In this document: positions 1-8,160 of the stretch, piece after piece
How the letters are laid out: each line of letters begins with the position of its first letter
Position numbering within the stretch: position 1 is the first letter of the stretch
Assembly (NCBI GenBank): GCA_021795795.1
Contig: JAJYPA010000183.1
Location: 1 to 13,879, forward strand
Reading direction: 5' to 3'
DNA: 13,879 nucleotides
Source of the DNA: Pseudomonadota bacterium
GTDB taxonomy: Bacteria; Pseudomonadota; Gammaproteobacteria; Halothiobacillales; Halothiobacillaceae
Notes under the pieces: generated by a model
Told to the model about the DNA's origin: nothing
The model's input: the letters and a program-made list of their open reading frames with translations, nothing else
The model's database searches: none
Made by a program: the position numbers and the translations under genes

Positions 1-328
1 CATATTTTTTGTTAACTATATCCTCTATTTTTGAGTCATCATCTGCCACATATTTATTGAGAAAATAATGTAGCCGCTCTTTATTGACAAAACCATTCAA
101 TGACATGTTGATGGCAAAAAATTTGGCCGTTTCAAACTTTGTCAGTGAACAAACCCATTTCTCCAGCTTCTCAATATTGTTGGAAACATAGGATGCGCCG
201 ACCAGCGCGCCTATGGACGTGCCACAAACGATATCCGGTACGATTCCTTGATCATTCAGCGCGTTTATTACCCCTATATGCGCCCATCCGCGGGCGGCGC
301 CACTGCCAAGAGCTAAACCAATAGTCAT
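1..328 (-). CDS. Patatin-like phospholipase family protein (5' part; runs off window)
   Basis: The first 109 codons of a patatin/RssA-type serine lipid acyl hydrolase are present; the 3' part lies beyond base 1. The frame opens with [20 protein letters not shown], which carries the glycine-rich oxyanion-hole motif GSGAARG at about residues 8-14. The nucleophile elbow GTSIGALVG (GxSxG) follows at about residues 36-44. The family uses a Ser-Asp dyad; the Asp should lie in the missing part. There is no signal peptide, as expected for a cytoplasmic or membrane-associated bacterial patatin. The start is the ATG at 326-328. It reads away from the restriction-gene debris and is probably conserved chromosomal DNA flanking the accessory region. 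The family call is firm; the substrate is unknown. Confidence 0.88.
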   Translation of the reverse strand, partial: MTIGLALGSGAARGWAHIGVINALNDQGIVPDIVCGTSIGALVGASYVSNNIEKLEKWVCSLTKFETAKFFAINMSLNGFVNKERLHYFLNKYVADDDSKIEDIVNKKY

Positions 329-406
329 CGTGATCTCGCCTCCCCTGCGTTTTTGATGCCGCAACGTCCAGACTGCACTGTAGCGCGCCCGCGAAGTGCG
401 CGATAG

Positions 407-658
407 GGAAGAGATGCGGATGAGTTGGATATCCGCTCCACCCGCGGAGTGGCTGTGCGCGACCATATCGCCGCCAACCTCGGCATCGAACCCGACGACT
501 TCGAACCCAGCCTGCGCCTGCATCCCCTGACCGGCAAACTCCAGGGCATGCAAGCCGTCAGCCTGACCTACAGCTACCGCATCACCCTCACCCTGCAAAT
601 CATCGAGCACGAAATCCTGCGCCTCGACGTCGGCAGCCATGACGAGGTGTATGGGTGA
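407..658 (+). pseudogene. Chimeric remnant: hsdR-like segment joined to the C-terminus of a RelE-type toxin
   Basis: An open frame runs from 407 to the TGA at 656-658, with no good ribosome-binding site and only a TTG at 425 as a possible start. The last 45 or so residues (HPLTGKLQG, then [12 protein letters not shown] and the ending [11 protein letters not shown]) look like the C-terminal half of a RelE/ParE-superfamily mRNA interferase; the family's usual N-terminal half is absent. The preceding residues [17 protein letters not shown] instead resemble the C-terminal region of type I restriction subunit HsdR. A similar DNA segment recurs at 668-693, inside the following hsdR fragment. The frame is therefore best read as a recombined scrap. 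No antitoxin gene is visible. The toxin identity of the C-terminus is moderately sure; the hsdR origin of the N-terminus is inferred. Confidence 0.6.
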
Positions 659-798
659 ACCGCGACTTCGGCATCGAACTGGACGATTTCGAATACGCGC
701 CCTTCGCCCAGGAAGGCGGATTGGGCAAGGTGTATCAGCTTTTCTGGGATGAACTGACTACGCTCATTGAGCAATTGAACGAGAGCTTGGCGGCATGA
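655..798 (+). pseudogene. hsdR: HsdR C-terminal fragment (type I restriction endonuclease subunit)
   Basis: About 47 codons end at the TGA at 796-798. The translation ([18 protein letters not shown], then [10 protein letters not shown], ending LIEQLNESLAA) matches the usual extreme C-terminus of type I restriction R subunits. Those proteins normally have about 800-1,100 residues, so the nuclease and helicase domains are gone. A GTG at 655-657 overlaps the preceding TGA, but a functional product is unlikely. The stop overlaps the hsdS ATG at 795 (ATGA), so the original hsdR-hsdS junction is preserved. Confidence 0.75.
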
Positions 799-1242
799 AG
801 GTCCAGGAAAGAATCGCGGACTATGCGGTACTAACTCAATCTACGGAGCTTCGCCCTCTTGGCGAACTTATAAAGCCGACAAGGCCACGGGTAAAGCCCT
901 CAGAAAAACCACATCTTCCCTTTATCGGGGTGGAGCATCTGGAAGCTCACACGATGCGTCTCTTGGGCACCGTCCCTGCATCCACGATGGAAAAGCTCGG
1001 CAGTTCATTTTCAACCGGGCGATGTGCTGTATGGCCGGCTGCGTCCCTATTTGAACAAGGTCTATCGGCCGGACTTCAAGGGTCTTTGCTCTGCTGAGTT
1101 TATCGTATTCCTAAAGACGGAGAACATTACCAGGATCCCCATTTACATGCTATTCATCCCCAACGGCATCCATCCCGACGAAGTCGACTCGGAAATTTCA
1201 CGATCAGTTGGAGAGTGGACCAACCATGTAAGCGATCTATGA
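795..1242 (+). pseudogene. hsdS: Frameshifted, truncated HsdS specificity subunit
   Basis: The frame from ATG 795 reads MKVQERIADYAVL, then LPFIGVEHLEAHTMRLLGTV, a typical HsdS target-recognition domain. Near 995-1000 the homology changes frame: the continuation HFQPGDVLYGRLRPYLNKVY and GLCSAEFIVF is read in the +1 phase as far as the TGA ending at 1242. HsdS proteins normally have about 400 residues with two target-recognition domains and two conserved coiled coils. Here only about 150 residues of the first half remain, and the tail after about residue 120 no longer looks like the family. The gene is non-functional through at least one frameshift and the loss of the second half. Confidence 0.8.
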
Positions 1243-1396
1243 AAAGGTGATGTGCTGTTAATCAGCGTGACTCATCAGCAGCAGTATTTTACCGCACGCC
1301 GTCGCGAGTGTTTATTCCCTCTCCTCCTCCGAGTAGGAGACTCCAGACATGTTATGGGTTTTTGGTGAACCATACAGAATTACCGTCTCTATCACG

Positions 1397-2539
1397 TTAT
1401 TGAGGAACAATATTGTACCTATATACACAATTTAGATAGGTGCCTGTCTTGCCTGCATTAAAGCAGTAAGCTTTTGCAACAAATTTTTTCTTATTGGATA
1501 CCATATTGATATAATTGCCTGTCATTTTTTCGTGAAATATTTTACCTTTCAATGAATCTTTTTTGTTGCCACAAGAAAAAAGCGTATATCCACCATGAGT
1601 TATGGTGTACATAGTGTCACAGCTTGTTGTCCCTGATGCTGATTTTATCGCTTTTTCTAGGCTTTTTGGTGTTTTCACGATACCATGATTCAAGCTGATG
1701 ATTGCATTTTGTGGAACGTCAAAGATAATCAAAGAAACTGCGAAAACTGCAATTATAGATATTAGTATAGGCTGGTTATTATTTTCGTCAGAGGCGTAAA
1801 TAACGCCTGATAGGGTAAGCAAAAAAGGGATGATTAGCGCGCCTAAAAGACTAAAAACGTCCACATCAATATTGCTGATAGATGAGGCTCTTATATCATA
1901 TATTATGATTACAAAACCTGCAAGATTGCCTATAGCCACATAAAGAATAAATCCAAAATAAGTAAATGCCTTGTAAAATGAAAGATTCTTCAACTTGCCT
2001 TTAAACTCCATAGGGAAGCAAAAAATTTTTTTTAATTTATTCTTGTATTTTACTTCTCTCGTAGATGTGAAGTAGTAAATAGATCCCCAGAACAATAAAA
2101 ATAATACAACAATACCATAAATCATGTCGGTGTGATTTTTGTATAAATAATAACAACTAAAATACATCAAAACGTAAGCGAATATAATATATATCGATAT
2201 TCGTAAATGCCTGTCTGGACTTATTTTCTCTATTTTTTTATAGTTTGGTATTTTTACAGCAATATAACCACTGAAAAATGGCAAAGCTGAGTAAGCCAAT
2301 ATAAATGCAAACAATATGAGAACCATGCTGGTGGTTATGTCTGAAAAAACATAACCAGTATATCCTGTGTTACCGGTGACTAACATTGACCAATGTACGG
2401 CTGTCATAAATCCAATAACAAGACCGATTACGCTAATTATGGTGGTGAATGGTGTGAATAAATGCCTTAGGAAGGAGAAGGTTTTTAGTTTTTGACGGTT
2501 TTTTTGCGAATTATTAGAACTCCCTGCTTGGTTGTTCAT
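1397..2539 (-). CDS. Seven-segment membrane protein with a cysteine-rich C-terminal domain, last gene of the bacteriocin cluster
   Basis: I do not recognise a family. The 380-residue protein has a basic N-terminal tail (KNRQKLKTFSFLRH). About seven hydrophobic segments follow, near residues 32-54, 70-96, 112-132, 136-158, 188-212, 230-250 and 257-274. A soluble C-terminal domain of about 100 residues has four cysteines in two close pairs (SCD and SCG; YCF and NCV). With the basic N-terminus inside, seven segments place this domain in the periplasm, where two disulfides could form. The start ATG at 2537-2539 has a strong AGGAGG site. The gene is A+T-rich like the peptide genes and unlike the adjacent exporter genes, and lies 73 bp past the TolC-type gene with a weak terminator-like hairpin between. 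An immunity or accessory-export role is only a guess from position. Confidence 0.75.
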   Translation of the reverse strand: MNNQAGSSNNSQKNRQKLKTFSFLRHLFTPFTTIISVIGLVIGFMTAVHWSMLVTGNTGYTGYVFSDITTSMVLILFAFILAYSALPFFSGYIAVKIPNYKKIEKISPDRHLRISIYIIFAYVLMYFSCYYLYKNHTDMIYGIVVLFLLFWGSIYYFTSTREVKYKNKLKKIFCFPMEFKGKLKNLSFYKAFTYFGFILYVAIGNLAGFVIIIYDIRASSISNIDVDVFSLLGALIIPFLLTLSGVIYASDENNNQPILISIIAVFAVSLIIFDVPQNAIISLNHGIVKTPKSLEKAIKSASGTTSCDTMYTITHGGYTLFSCGNKKDSLKGKIFHEKMTGNYINMVSNKKKFVAKAYCFNAGKTGTYLNCVYRYNIVPQ

Positions 2540-2577
2540 GTTTCCTCCTGAAAGTAAATATATCTACGGTGATCTAG

Positions 2578-2596
2578 AAAAAAGACGCTGTAGCGT
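2578..2596 (-). terminator. Weak terminator-like hairpin after the TolC-type gene
   Basis: On the minus strand ACGCT and AGCGT pair around a tiny loop (plus 2585-2596), followed at once by C and six T residues (plus 2578-2583 are A). The stem is only 4-5 bp, so termination would be leaky. If used, it would reduce but not abolish read-through into the 380-aa membrane protein gene. Confidence 0.35.
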
Positions 2597-2612
2597 GGTT
2601 ACTGCGTGATTT

Positions 2613-4082
2613 TTAATGCAGGGCTACTCCTACATAACGGTAGAGGGATGCCTGATAGTGATAGTAGGCGGCCAGCTCTTCCGTTTTCGTGACCCGGGCG
2701 CTGATCAGGTTTTCTTCAGCGGTGACTAGATCCAGGATGTTCGCGAGTCCAATCCGGTATTGGGTGCGAATGCCGGACAGCGCTTTTTCGGCGCTGTGGA
2801 CCTGGGACTGGGCCGCCTGATAGGCACGGTAGCTGCTTTGCCAACGATAGTAAGCCTGCCATACCTGCAGAAAAACGCTCGGCACTTCCTGTCGGGCCTG
2901 GGCATGGGCCTGACGATAAAGTGCCCGCTCTTTCTGTACTTGGTACTGGTGCTGAAAATTGGCATCCAGCGGCACATTCAGTTGCAGACCCACCGAAAAG
3001 CTCTCCTGGTTGGGGGTTTTATGGAACCAGTCCTTACCCAGGTTGCCTACCAGAGACACGGAAGGCAGTCCCTGGGCTTTGGCCACGGCAATATTGTGTC
3101 GGGTAGCGGCCATGCTTTCCAGATCGGCCTGAATGGCCGGGTTCTGATGATAGGCCTGATGCAACCAATGGGTGACCGTCGGTGCATGCGGTGCTTGTGG
3201 GGTGAACAGCGGCGGGATATGCAGCCGCACCGACACGGGCAAACCGACACTCTCGGCCAACTGGGCCCGGCTGGCTTGCAGGGATCCCTGTGCGGAGGCC
3301 AGATCTTCCCGGGCTAGTGCCAGTTCCGTCTGGGCCTGAAACACGTCGGTCACGGCCTTGAGATGGGCGCGATATTGGGTGCGGGTGTCCTGATAGATTT
3401 TCTGGGCTTCGCGAACGCCCTGCCGATAGGTTTCGACGATAGCCAGCGTTTCGGCCAGGCCATAGTAGGCATCGGCGACATTGAGGGCGATGGTCTGCAG
3501 GGTCTCATTGGCACTGTAACGGGCCGCCAGTGCGGTGGAGCGGGCGGCTTGGACACTGGCCTGGCGATAGCCGAAATCAAAAAGGACTTCACTGAAACTC
3601 AATGAACTATACAGGCCGTTCACAGCCGGGGCATTGAGCAGACTGGTACTGTATAAGGTTTCACTGCGCTGTCCCTGCACCTGGCCGCTGATACTGGGTA
3701 ACCAGAGCCCCTTGGCATATCCCAACGCCGCCGCCTGGGCTGCGAGGTCCGCCCAAGCGCTGGCGGTCTGCGGGTTGTGTGCCAATGCCCATGCGGTCAG
3801 GGCAGGCAGGGTTCTCAGGCGCTTCAGAACGGCGGTAGGGGGCACCTTGATACGGCGGATCTGTAGATGGGGTCCGGGTACCGCGCGATATTGTCCCGGT
3901 GGCGGAACCAGTGCCTGTGTATCCCAGGGATCCGAAAAAAAGCCCTGGGTCGGATACAGCAGCGATGCGGAAGCGGGTAATGCGAAAAAGACGAAAAAGA
4001 CGAAAAAGAACAGCCATCCGCCGCGCAGTATGTACACCATACGCCTTTTTTTCCGGTACGCTGTGCGCCAGAATCCCTTCAT
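2613..4082 (-). CDS. TolC-family outer membrane channel protein of the peptide exporter
   Basis: This 489-residue outer-membrane efflux protein should form the trimeric channel through which the ABC exporter and HlyD adaptor release peptides outside the cell. A basic N-region and a very hydrophobic stretch (WLFFFVFFVFFALPASAS) form a signal peptide with likely cleavage after ASA near residue 40. The rest has the two-repeat helical pattern of the family: PALTAWALAHNPQ starts the first repeat, long Ala/Gln-rich coiled-coil helices follow, and NPAIQADLESMAA starts the second. The beta-strand-type segment SFSVGLQLNVPLD and the ending RTQYRIGLANILDLVTAEENL are typical. Its ATG overlaps the exporter's stop (ATGA), so translation is probably coupled. 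An alternative start is M15 (codon 4038-4040). Confidence 0.88.
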   Translation of the reverse strand: MKGFWRTAYRKKRRMVYILRGGWLFFFVFFVFFALPASASLLYPTQGFFSDPWDTQALVPPPGQYRAVPGPHLQIRRIKVPPTAVLKRLRTLPALTAWALAHNPQTASAWADLAAQAAALGYAKGLWLPSISGQVQGQRSETLYSTSLLNAPAVNGLYSSLSFSEVLFDFGYRQASVQAARSTALAARYSANETLQTIALNVADAYYGLAETLAIVETYRQGVREAQKIYQDTRTQYRAHLKAVTDVFQAQTELALAREDLASAQGSLQASRAQLAESVGLPVSVRLHIPPLFTPQAPHAPTVTHWLHQAYHQNPAIQADLESMAATRHNIAVAKAQGLPSVSLVGNLGKDWFHKTPNQESFSVGLQLNVPLDANFQHQYQVQKERALYRQAHAQARQEVPSVFLQVWQAYYRWQSSYRAYQAAQSQVHSAEKALSGIRTQYRIGLANILDLVTAEENLISARVTKTEELAAYYHYQASLYRYVGVALH

Positions 4083-6277
4083 GCGTCACTGGCGGCCGCA
4101 GCGGCTACCGGAGTAGTACTTTGGGATCGGCGACCATGCCAAAGTGCTTGTTGATACTGTTCCCGGTCGATCTCCGTCAGCAATCCGTGCTCCAGACGAT
4201 AAATCCGGTCACATTGCAGGACGGTATCTGGGCGGTGGGCAATGACGATCCGGGTAATCTCCAGCGCCCGAATATGGGCGTTGACCTCCTGTTCGCGCGC
4301 GGGGTCCAGGTGACTGGTGGCTTCGTCGAGCACCAGAATGCGCGGCTTGGCCAACAGGGCTCTTGCCAGAAATACCCGCTGTTGTTGACCCCCGGAGAGC
4401 GTGGATCCCATGTCGCCTACCAGGGACTCGTAACCCATGGTCATGGCGCTGATCTCCTCATGGATGCCCGCTAAACGCGCTGCTGCAACAATCTCTTCCA
4501 GAGACGCATCGGGATTGGCGAACGCGATGTTATCGGCGATGCTGCCCGCGAACAGCCGGTCGGATTGCATGACGGCAGCTACATAGCTCCGGTAGCGTTG
4601 TAGCCCCAATTGCCGTAGATCCACGCCCCCATAACAGATCGTGCCCCGCTCCGGAGCGGCAAGGCCCAACAGGATTTTTACCAGGGTGGTCTTGCCATTT
4701 CCCGAAGGACCGGTAATGGCGATCGACGCGCCGGCCTCGACATGCAGGGACAGATTCTGCAAAACCCAATGGTCGGTCTCGGCATAGCGGTAATGAATGC
4801 CTTCCAGGTCCAGTTCTGCTGCAGGCTCGGTGCCGAGATAAGTTGCTTCACGGTGATCCTCAGGCGGCGTTAAGGCGATATCTGCAAGACGCTCCCCATA
4901 GAGACGGAGCATCCGGAATTCAATCCAGGCGTTGATCAGTTTATCGCCCCGGCCTAAAAACTGGCTCGCAAAGGTGGCATAGGCCACCAACATGCCGACG
5001 GTGAATTCGGCGTGCATCACCATCAAGGTGGCAATCCAGATAATCACGACGTGCCCGATCCCGACCAGGAGCTTTTGCGCGGCATCAAACAGTGCTGAAA
5101 ACTGCTGAACACGGATGTTCTGATTGGTGGTTTCCACCAGCAGATTGCTGAATCGGGCGGTGCGATCACTTTCGCGGTTGAACAGTTTCAGGGTTTGAAT
5201 TCCGCGGATGGATTCCAGCAGGTAGGTTTGCTGGCGGGCGGCTGCGAAAATCCGGCGCTCCGTCGCGGCCCGCAGGGGATAGAACACCAACCAGCGCAGG
5301 AGGAGATAGAGCACGAACACGCCGAGCACGATAGCCGTGAGCCGCAGGCTGTAAATGGCAATGACCACCAGAATCGCCACACCGAGAATGCCATCCAGAC
5401 TGGCCGAAACCAGACGGGTTGTGATGGTGTTGCGGATTTCCTGGATCGCCCCATAGCGGGAGACCACATCACCAATATGGCGCTTTTCGAAAAAACTCTG
5501 CGGCAGGCGCATCAGATGCGCAAACACATTGGCGGCCCATTGCACGCCCAGGGTGGCGTTGATATGAATAACGACCCAGGAGCGCAGACCGGAGAACAGC
5601 GCTGAAAACACGGTGACCGATAAATAGACGATACCCAGCAGTTCCAGCAGGTGATGATCATTGATGACCAGAACTTCATCGATGACCCACTGCATGTAAA
5701 ACGGGCCGAGAATCCCCAGCACTTCCAGAATGAGAGCCAACAGAAAAATGCGCAACAAGGCACCGCGAAGCCCCTGCACTGGACCAGTCAACGCCCGCAG
5801 GGAGATACTTGCCTTCTCCTGTGCCGGCTGAAAGTTCGCGGCAGGGGTCAATTCCAGTGCTACCCCGGTGAAACCTTCCGCAAACTCGTCCAGGGTCAGT
5901 ACACGCATGCCCCGTGCGGGATCATGAATCACCACATGCTGCCGATGGACCGCCACCAATACGACAAAATGGTTACCATTCCAATGTAAAAGGCAGGGTA
6001 ATTTCAGCCGGGAAAGGTCTTTCGGCTCCAGGCGCAACGCCCGGCTCTCCAGGTGCAAGGCCGAGGCTATCCGCACCAGTTGGGTCAGATTGACCCCTTT
6101 GAGGGAACTCCCGAAGCGCCTGCGTAAACTCGGCAGATCGATGACATAACCGTGATAACTGGCAATCATGGCCAGACAGGCCAGACCACATTCAGCGGCC
6201 TCGGATTGCTGGATCATGGGGACATGGCGACGCAGGCCAAAGCGCAGATCTGCCAGCATCTCCTGCGCGAACTTCAT
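4079..6277 (-). CDS. Peptidase-containing ABC transporter (C39 peptidase, membrane domain, ATPase) for double-glycine leader peptides
   Basis: This 732-residue bacteriocin exporter cleaves the leader after Gly-Gly and pumps the mature peptide across the inner membrane. The N-terminal C39 cysteine-peptidase domain has oxyanion Gln24, catalytic Cys30 (QSEAAECGLACLAMIASYHG), His103 (GNHFVVL) and Asp119 (IHDPARG), so it should be active. The membrane domain spans about residues 170-450. The ATPase has Walker A GPSGNGKTT (523-531), Q-loop VMQSD (569-573), signature LSGGQQQR (627-634), Walker B ILVLDEATSHLD (647-658) and switch His681 (IAHR). Length and order match CvaB/RaxB-type exporters. Its ATG overlaps the adaptor's stop, and its own stop overlaps the TolC-type gene's start. 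The natural substrates are very likely the three peptides encoded upstream. Confidence 0.95.
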   Translation of the reverse strand: MKFAQEMLADLRFGLRRHVPMIQQSEAAECGLACLAMIASYHGYVIDLPSLRRRFGSSLKGVNLTQLVRIASALHLESRALRLEPKDLSRLKLPCLLHWNGNHFVVLVAVHRQHVVIHDPARGMRVLTLDEFAEGFTGVALELTPAANFQPAQEKASISLRALTGPVQGLRGALLRIFLLALILEVLGILGPFYMQWVIDEVLVINDHHLLELLGIVYLSVTVFSALFSGLRSWVVIHINATLGVQWAANVFAHLMRLPQSFFEKRHIGDVVSRYGAIQEIRNTITTRLVSASLDGILGVAILVVIAIYSLRLTAIVLGVFVLYLLLRWLVFYPLRAATERRIFAAARQQTYLLESIRGIQTLKLFNRESDRTARFSNLLVETTNQNIRVQQFSALFDAAQKLLVGIGHVVIIWIATLMVMHAEFTVGMLVAYATFASQFLGRGDKLINAWIEFRMLRLYGERLADIALTPPEDHREATYLGTEPAAELDLEGIHYRYAETDHWVLQNLSLHVEAGASIAITGPSGNGKTTLVKILLGLAAPERGTICYGGVDLRQLGLQRYRSYVAAVMQSDRLFAGSIADNIAFANPDASLEEIVAAARLAGIHEEISAMTMGYESLVGDMGSTLSGGQQQRVFLARALLAKPRILVLDEATSHLDPAREQEVNAHIRALEITRIVIAHRPDTVLQCDRIYRLEHGLLTEIDREQYQQALWHGRRSQSTTPVAAAAASDA

Positions 6278-7572
6278 GAAGTGGGTTCTGCCTGCCGTAA
6301 ATCCGGTTGCACGCTCCGGGATTTAAAAAAGAAGTCCCGTTGTAGACCGCGCAAGGGCTCGAAAACCCATTGAATCAGGCGAAGATGGTTCAGGGTGATT
6401 TCGGCATGGACTTGCATGCCGGCCCGCATCGGGCTGATCTGGCCATTGACGCGCACCATGCTACGGTCCAGACGAACCAGAACACGATACAGTGGAACCG
6501 TGCTGCGCTGCTGGGTCAAAGTGGCAATTTCAGCGGGCGTCAACGCACTTTGGGAAATACTTTGCACGACGCCGTGGAAGGCCCCAAAGCTGCGATAGGG
6601 AAAGGCGGCATAATGCAACAGGACGCGCGTGCCCCGATGCAGGTAGGCCACCGCCCGGCTGGGAACCAGAAACTGGGCGACTAGAGGATCGCCCTTGGGC
6701 ATCAGGGATAATACGGGAGAACCCGCACTGACGGCTTGTCCGGCGGTCACGGTCAAGGCCGACACCCGTCCGGAAGATGGCGCTCGCAGGACCAGGGAGT
6801 GTCCACCCGCTGTCTTGACCAGGTCCTGGCGGAGTGTCGCCAGGCGGGTCTGAATGTCTCCCTCCTGATTCTGGGTGTTCAGGGGTAATTCCAACAATTC
6901 GTGACGGGTATCGCTGATCTGCTGCGCCAGAGTGCTTTGGCGGGTATGCAGGGCCGCCAACTGGCTGCGGGCACTATAGACAGACAGGCGCTGCTGCTGT
7001 AGCTCTGGATCAGATACCAGCCCCCGGTTTTTGACCGACAAAAACTCCTGCAAGACTTTTTGGGTGCTGGCAATATCTTCCCGCTGAATATGAATTTCAG
7101 TATTCAGTTCGGCATATTCCTGCTGCAGGTCGGCAAGTTTGCTGGATAGGGCGGATCGCTGCATTTGCGACAAGCTGTCTTCAGAGTTCAGATTCCGACG
7201 CAGAATCGCTTCCTCTCCGCTGAGGGACTGTTCAATCAGGGTGTTGACCATCCCGACTTTGGGGCTGTAGAGGTTGCTCGCAATGTTCAGCAGCGGAGTC
7301 CCCGCCCGCACAGATTGATTAGTGCGTACCAGTACTTTCTCGACGGTGCCGGATAATGGACTGGTGACCGACAACAACCCCTGACTGGGAACCAACGTCC
7401 CTGACACCGGTAGATGGCGGGTATAGTGACCGAGAAATAAAACCAGAAGGATGCCGGTAACCAGGACAAAAGCCGTCCAGGCGTAGACATGGTGGTGGAC
7501 GGGGGAGCCTAACTGGATGGGACCGAGTTGGCTTTCTGATGGAGTATTGCGCGAGTATTGACCGCGATTCAT
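6274..7572 (-). CDS. HlyD-family periplasmic adaptor (membrane fusion protein)
   Basis: This adaptor bridges the ABC exporter and the TolC-type channel. A short cytoplasmic tail precedes one membrane segment (about residues 31-49, AFVLVTGILLVLFLGHY). The first half-lipoyl strand (LLSVTSPLSGTVEKVLV) follows, then a long coiled-coil hairpin rich in Gln, Leu and Ser (about 90-240). The second lipoyl half reads LVLRAPSSGRVSALTVTAGQ, and a beta-barrel region runs to the C-terminus. I chose the ATG at 7570-7572 (MNRGQYS), giving 432 residues. A TTG at 7606-7608 with GGGG upstream would add 12 A+T-encoded residues and overlap the preceding small gene; neither start has a strong ribosome-binding site. 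The stop overlaps the exporter ATG (ATGA). Confidence 0.9.
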   Translation of the reverse strand: MNRGQYSRNTPSESQLGPIQLGSPVHHHVYAWTAFVLVTGILLVLFLGHYTRHLPVSGTLVPSQGLLSVTSPLSGTVEKVLVRTNQSVRAGTPLLNIASNLYSPKVGMVNTLIEQSLSGEEAILRRNLNSEDSLSQMQRSALSSKLADLQQEYAELNTEIHIQREDIASTQKVLQEFLSVKNRGLVSDPELQQQRLSVYSARSQLAALHTRQSTLAQQISDTRHELLELPLNTQNQEGDIQTRLATLRQDLVKTAGGHSLVLRAPSSGRVSALTVTAGQAVSAGSPVLSLMPKGDPLVAQFLVPSRAVAYLHRGTRVLLHYAAFPYRSFGAFHGVVQSISQSALTPAEIATLTQQRSTVPLYRVLVRLDRSMVRVNGQISPMRAGMQVHAEITLNHLRLIQWVFEPLRGLQRDFFFKSRSVQPDLRQAEPTS

Positions 7573-7594
7573 TTTATAGTTTAAAAGATTCAAT

Positions 7595-7789
7595 TTAATT
7601 TTTAACAAAAAACCCCGTCAACCCTTCTGCAAAAGAATAAAAAATAAAGAAGGAAAAAACATAAAAGATATAGCTATATATTTTAAATTCAAACAAATTA
7701 ATATATTCAGGAATAATTAATAATCCTAAAATAATCAGTATGGTAGATGTTTTGTTTATTTTAAATGTGTCAATAGAGGCTGCTTTCAA
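7595..7789 (-). CDS. Small two-segment membrane protein, possibly the second half of a frameshifted immunity candidate
   Basis: The 64 residues contain two strongly hydrophobic segments (about 15-33, TSTILIILGLLIIPEYINL, and 37-56, KIYSYIFYVFSFFIFYSF). No ATG is present: the only start is a TTG at 7787-7789, which overlaps the TGA of the preceding 104-aa frame (TTGA). The frame also stays open upstream in the same phase as far as a run of eight U residues in the preceding gene. The product may therefore be made by coupling, or only as the second half of a 168-residue four-segment protein after a -1 shift. It lies just before the adaptor gene. No family is recognised. Confidence 0.5.
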   Translation of the reverse strand: MKAASIDTFKINKTSTILIILGLLIIPEYINLFEFKIYSYIFYVFSFFIFYSFAEGLTGFFVKN

Positions 7790-8100
7790 GGCTTGGGAAA
7801 ATGTAAAACATGGATGAAGCTTGAAAAAAAATTAGCGCATAGCTTGGCAACAAGGTAAGATGATAGAGAAATTACTGACATCAGACTTATGATGCAAAAA
7901 AAACTTCCGTTAAAAAATGAAACTTTATTAAAAAAATATAACTCTGCAAAAGAAATTGGAATTGCAAAATTAAAGCATAGTTTCAGTTTTTCTCTGTAAT
8001 AATTTAAAAACTCTTTTTCGCTACCATGATAATTCATGCAAGCAGGAATCACAATGCTGTTGCAATATAACTCTTTATATTTGATTCTAAATACAAACAT
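7786..8100 (-). CDS. Small membrane protein after peptide A; immunity candidate, possibly the first half of a frameshifted protein
   Basis: The 104 residues begin MFVFRIKYKELYC. A basic stretch (GSEKEFLNYYREKLK) is followed by two hydrophobic segments, near residues 42-58 and 66-86 (SFFCIISLMSVISLSSYLVA). The gene is very A+T-rich. It lies downstream of peptide A, the position in which class II bacteriocin loci usually carry the immunity gene. The ribosome-binding site is weak (AAGG about 12 nt before the ATG). A U8 run at 7824-7831 is set as U-UUU-UUU relative to the codons. A one-base slip there continues into the next 64-aa frame and gives four membrane segments, the same layout as the 133-aa and 148-aa proteins after the other two peptides. 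No family is recognised; the immunity role is inferred from position. Confidence 0.55.
   Translation of the reverse strand: MFVFRIKYKELYCNSIVIPACMNYHGSEKEFLNYYREKLKLCFNFAIPISFAELYFFNKVSFFNGSFFCIISLMSVISLSSYLVAKLCANFFSSFIHVLHFPKP
7824..7831 (-). other. U8 slippery run joining the 104-aa and 64-aa frames
   Basis: The minus-strand mRNA has eight U residues. The zero-frame codons are AAU UUU UUU UCA, so the heptamer U-UUU-UUU sits in the register needed for -1 slippage; polymerase slippage adding one U would have the same result. After the shift the reading continues FKLHPCFTFSQA into the 64-aa frame without a stop, giving a product of about 168 residues. Whether slippage happens in vivo, or this is simply a disabling mutation, cannot be told from the sequence. 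Confidence 0.4.
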
Positions 8101-8121
8101 AAATAATGAACCTTTTTAATT

Positions 8122-8151
8122 GGCCCTACCTAAGATAATCCTGGTAGGGCC
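8122..8151 (-). other. Stable hairpin just after the peptide A stop codon
   Basis: GGCCCTACC (8122-8130) and GGTAGGGCC (8143-8151) are perfectly complementary 9-bp arms around a 12-nt loop. On the minus transcript the hairpin begins 9 nt after the stop of peptide A. The bases after it (AATTAAAAAGG) are not a U tract, so it is not a classical intrinsic terminator. A role in protecting the 3' end of the peptide mRNA, or in partial termination ahead of the immunity and export genes, fits better. Confidence 0.55.
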
Positions 8152-8160
8152 TAGAGTTGA

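Noticed and set aside
2760..3317. Plus-strand 185-codon frame inside the TolC-type gene
   Set aside because: Antisense shadow of a clear outer-membrane efflux gene; no ribosome-binding site or domain.
8122..8151. Calling the hairpin after peptide A a Rho-independent terminator
   Set aside because: No U tract follows on either strand, so only a stability or attenuation role is suggested.
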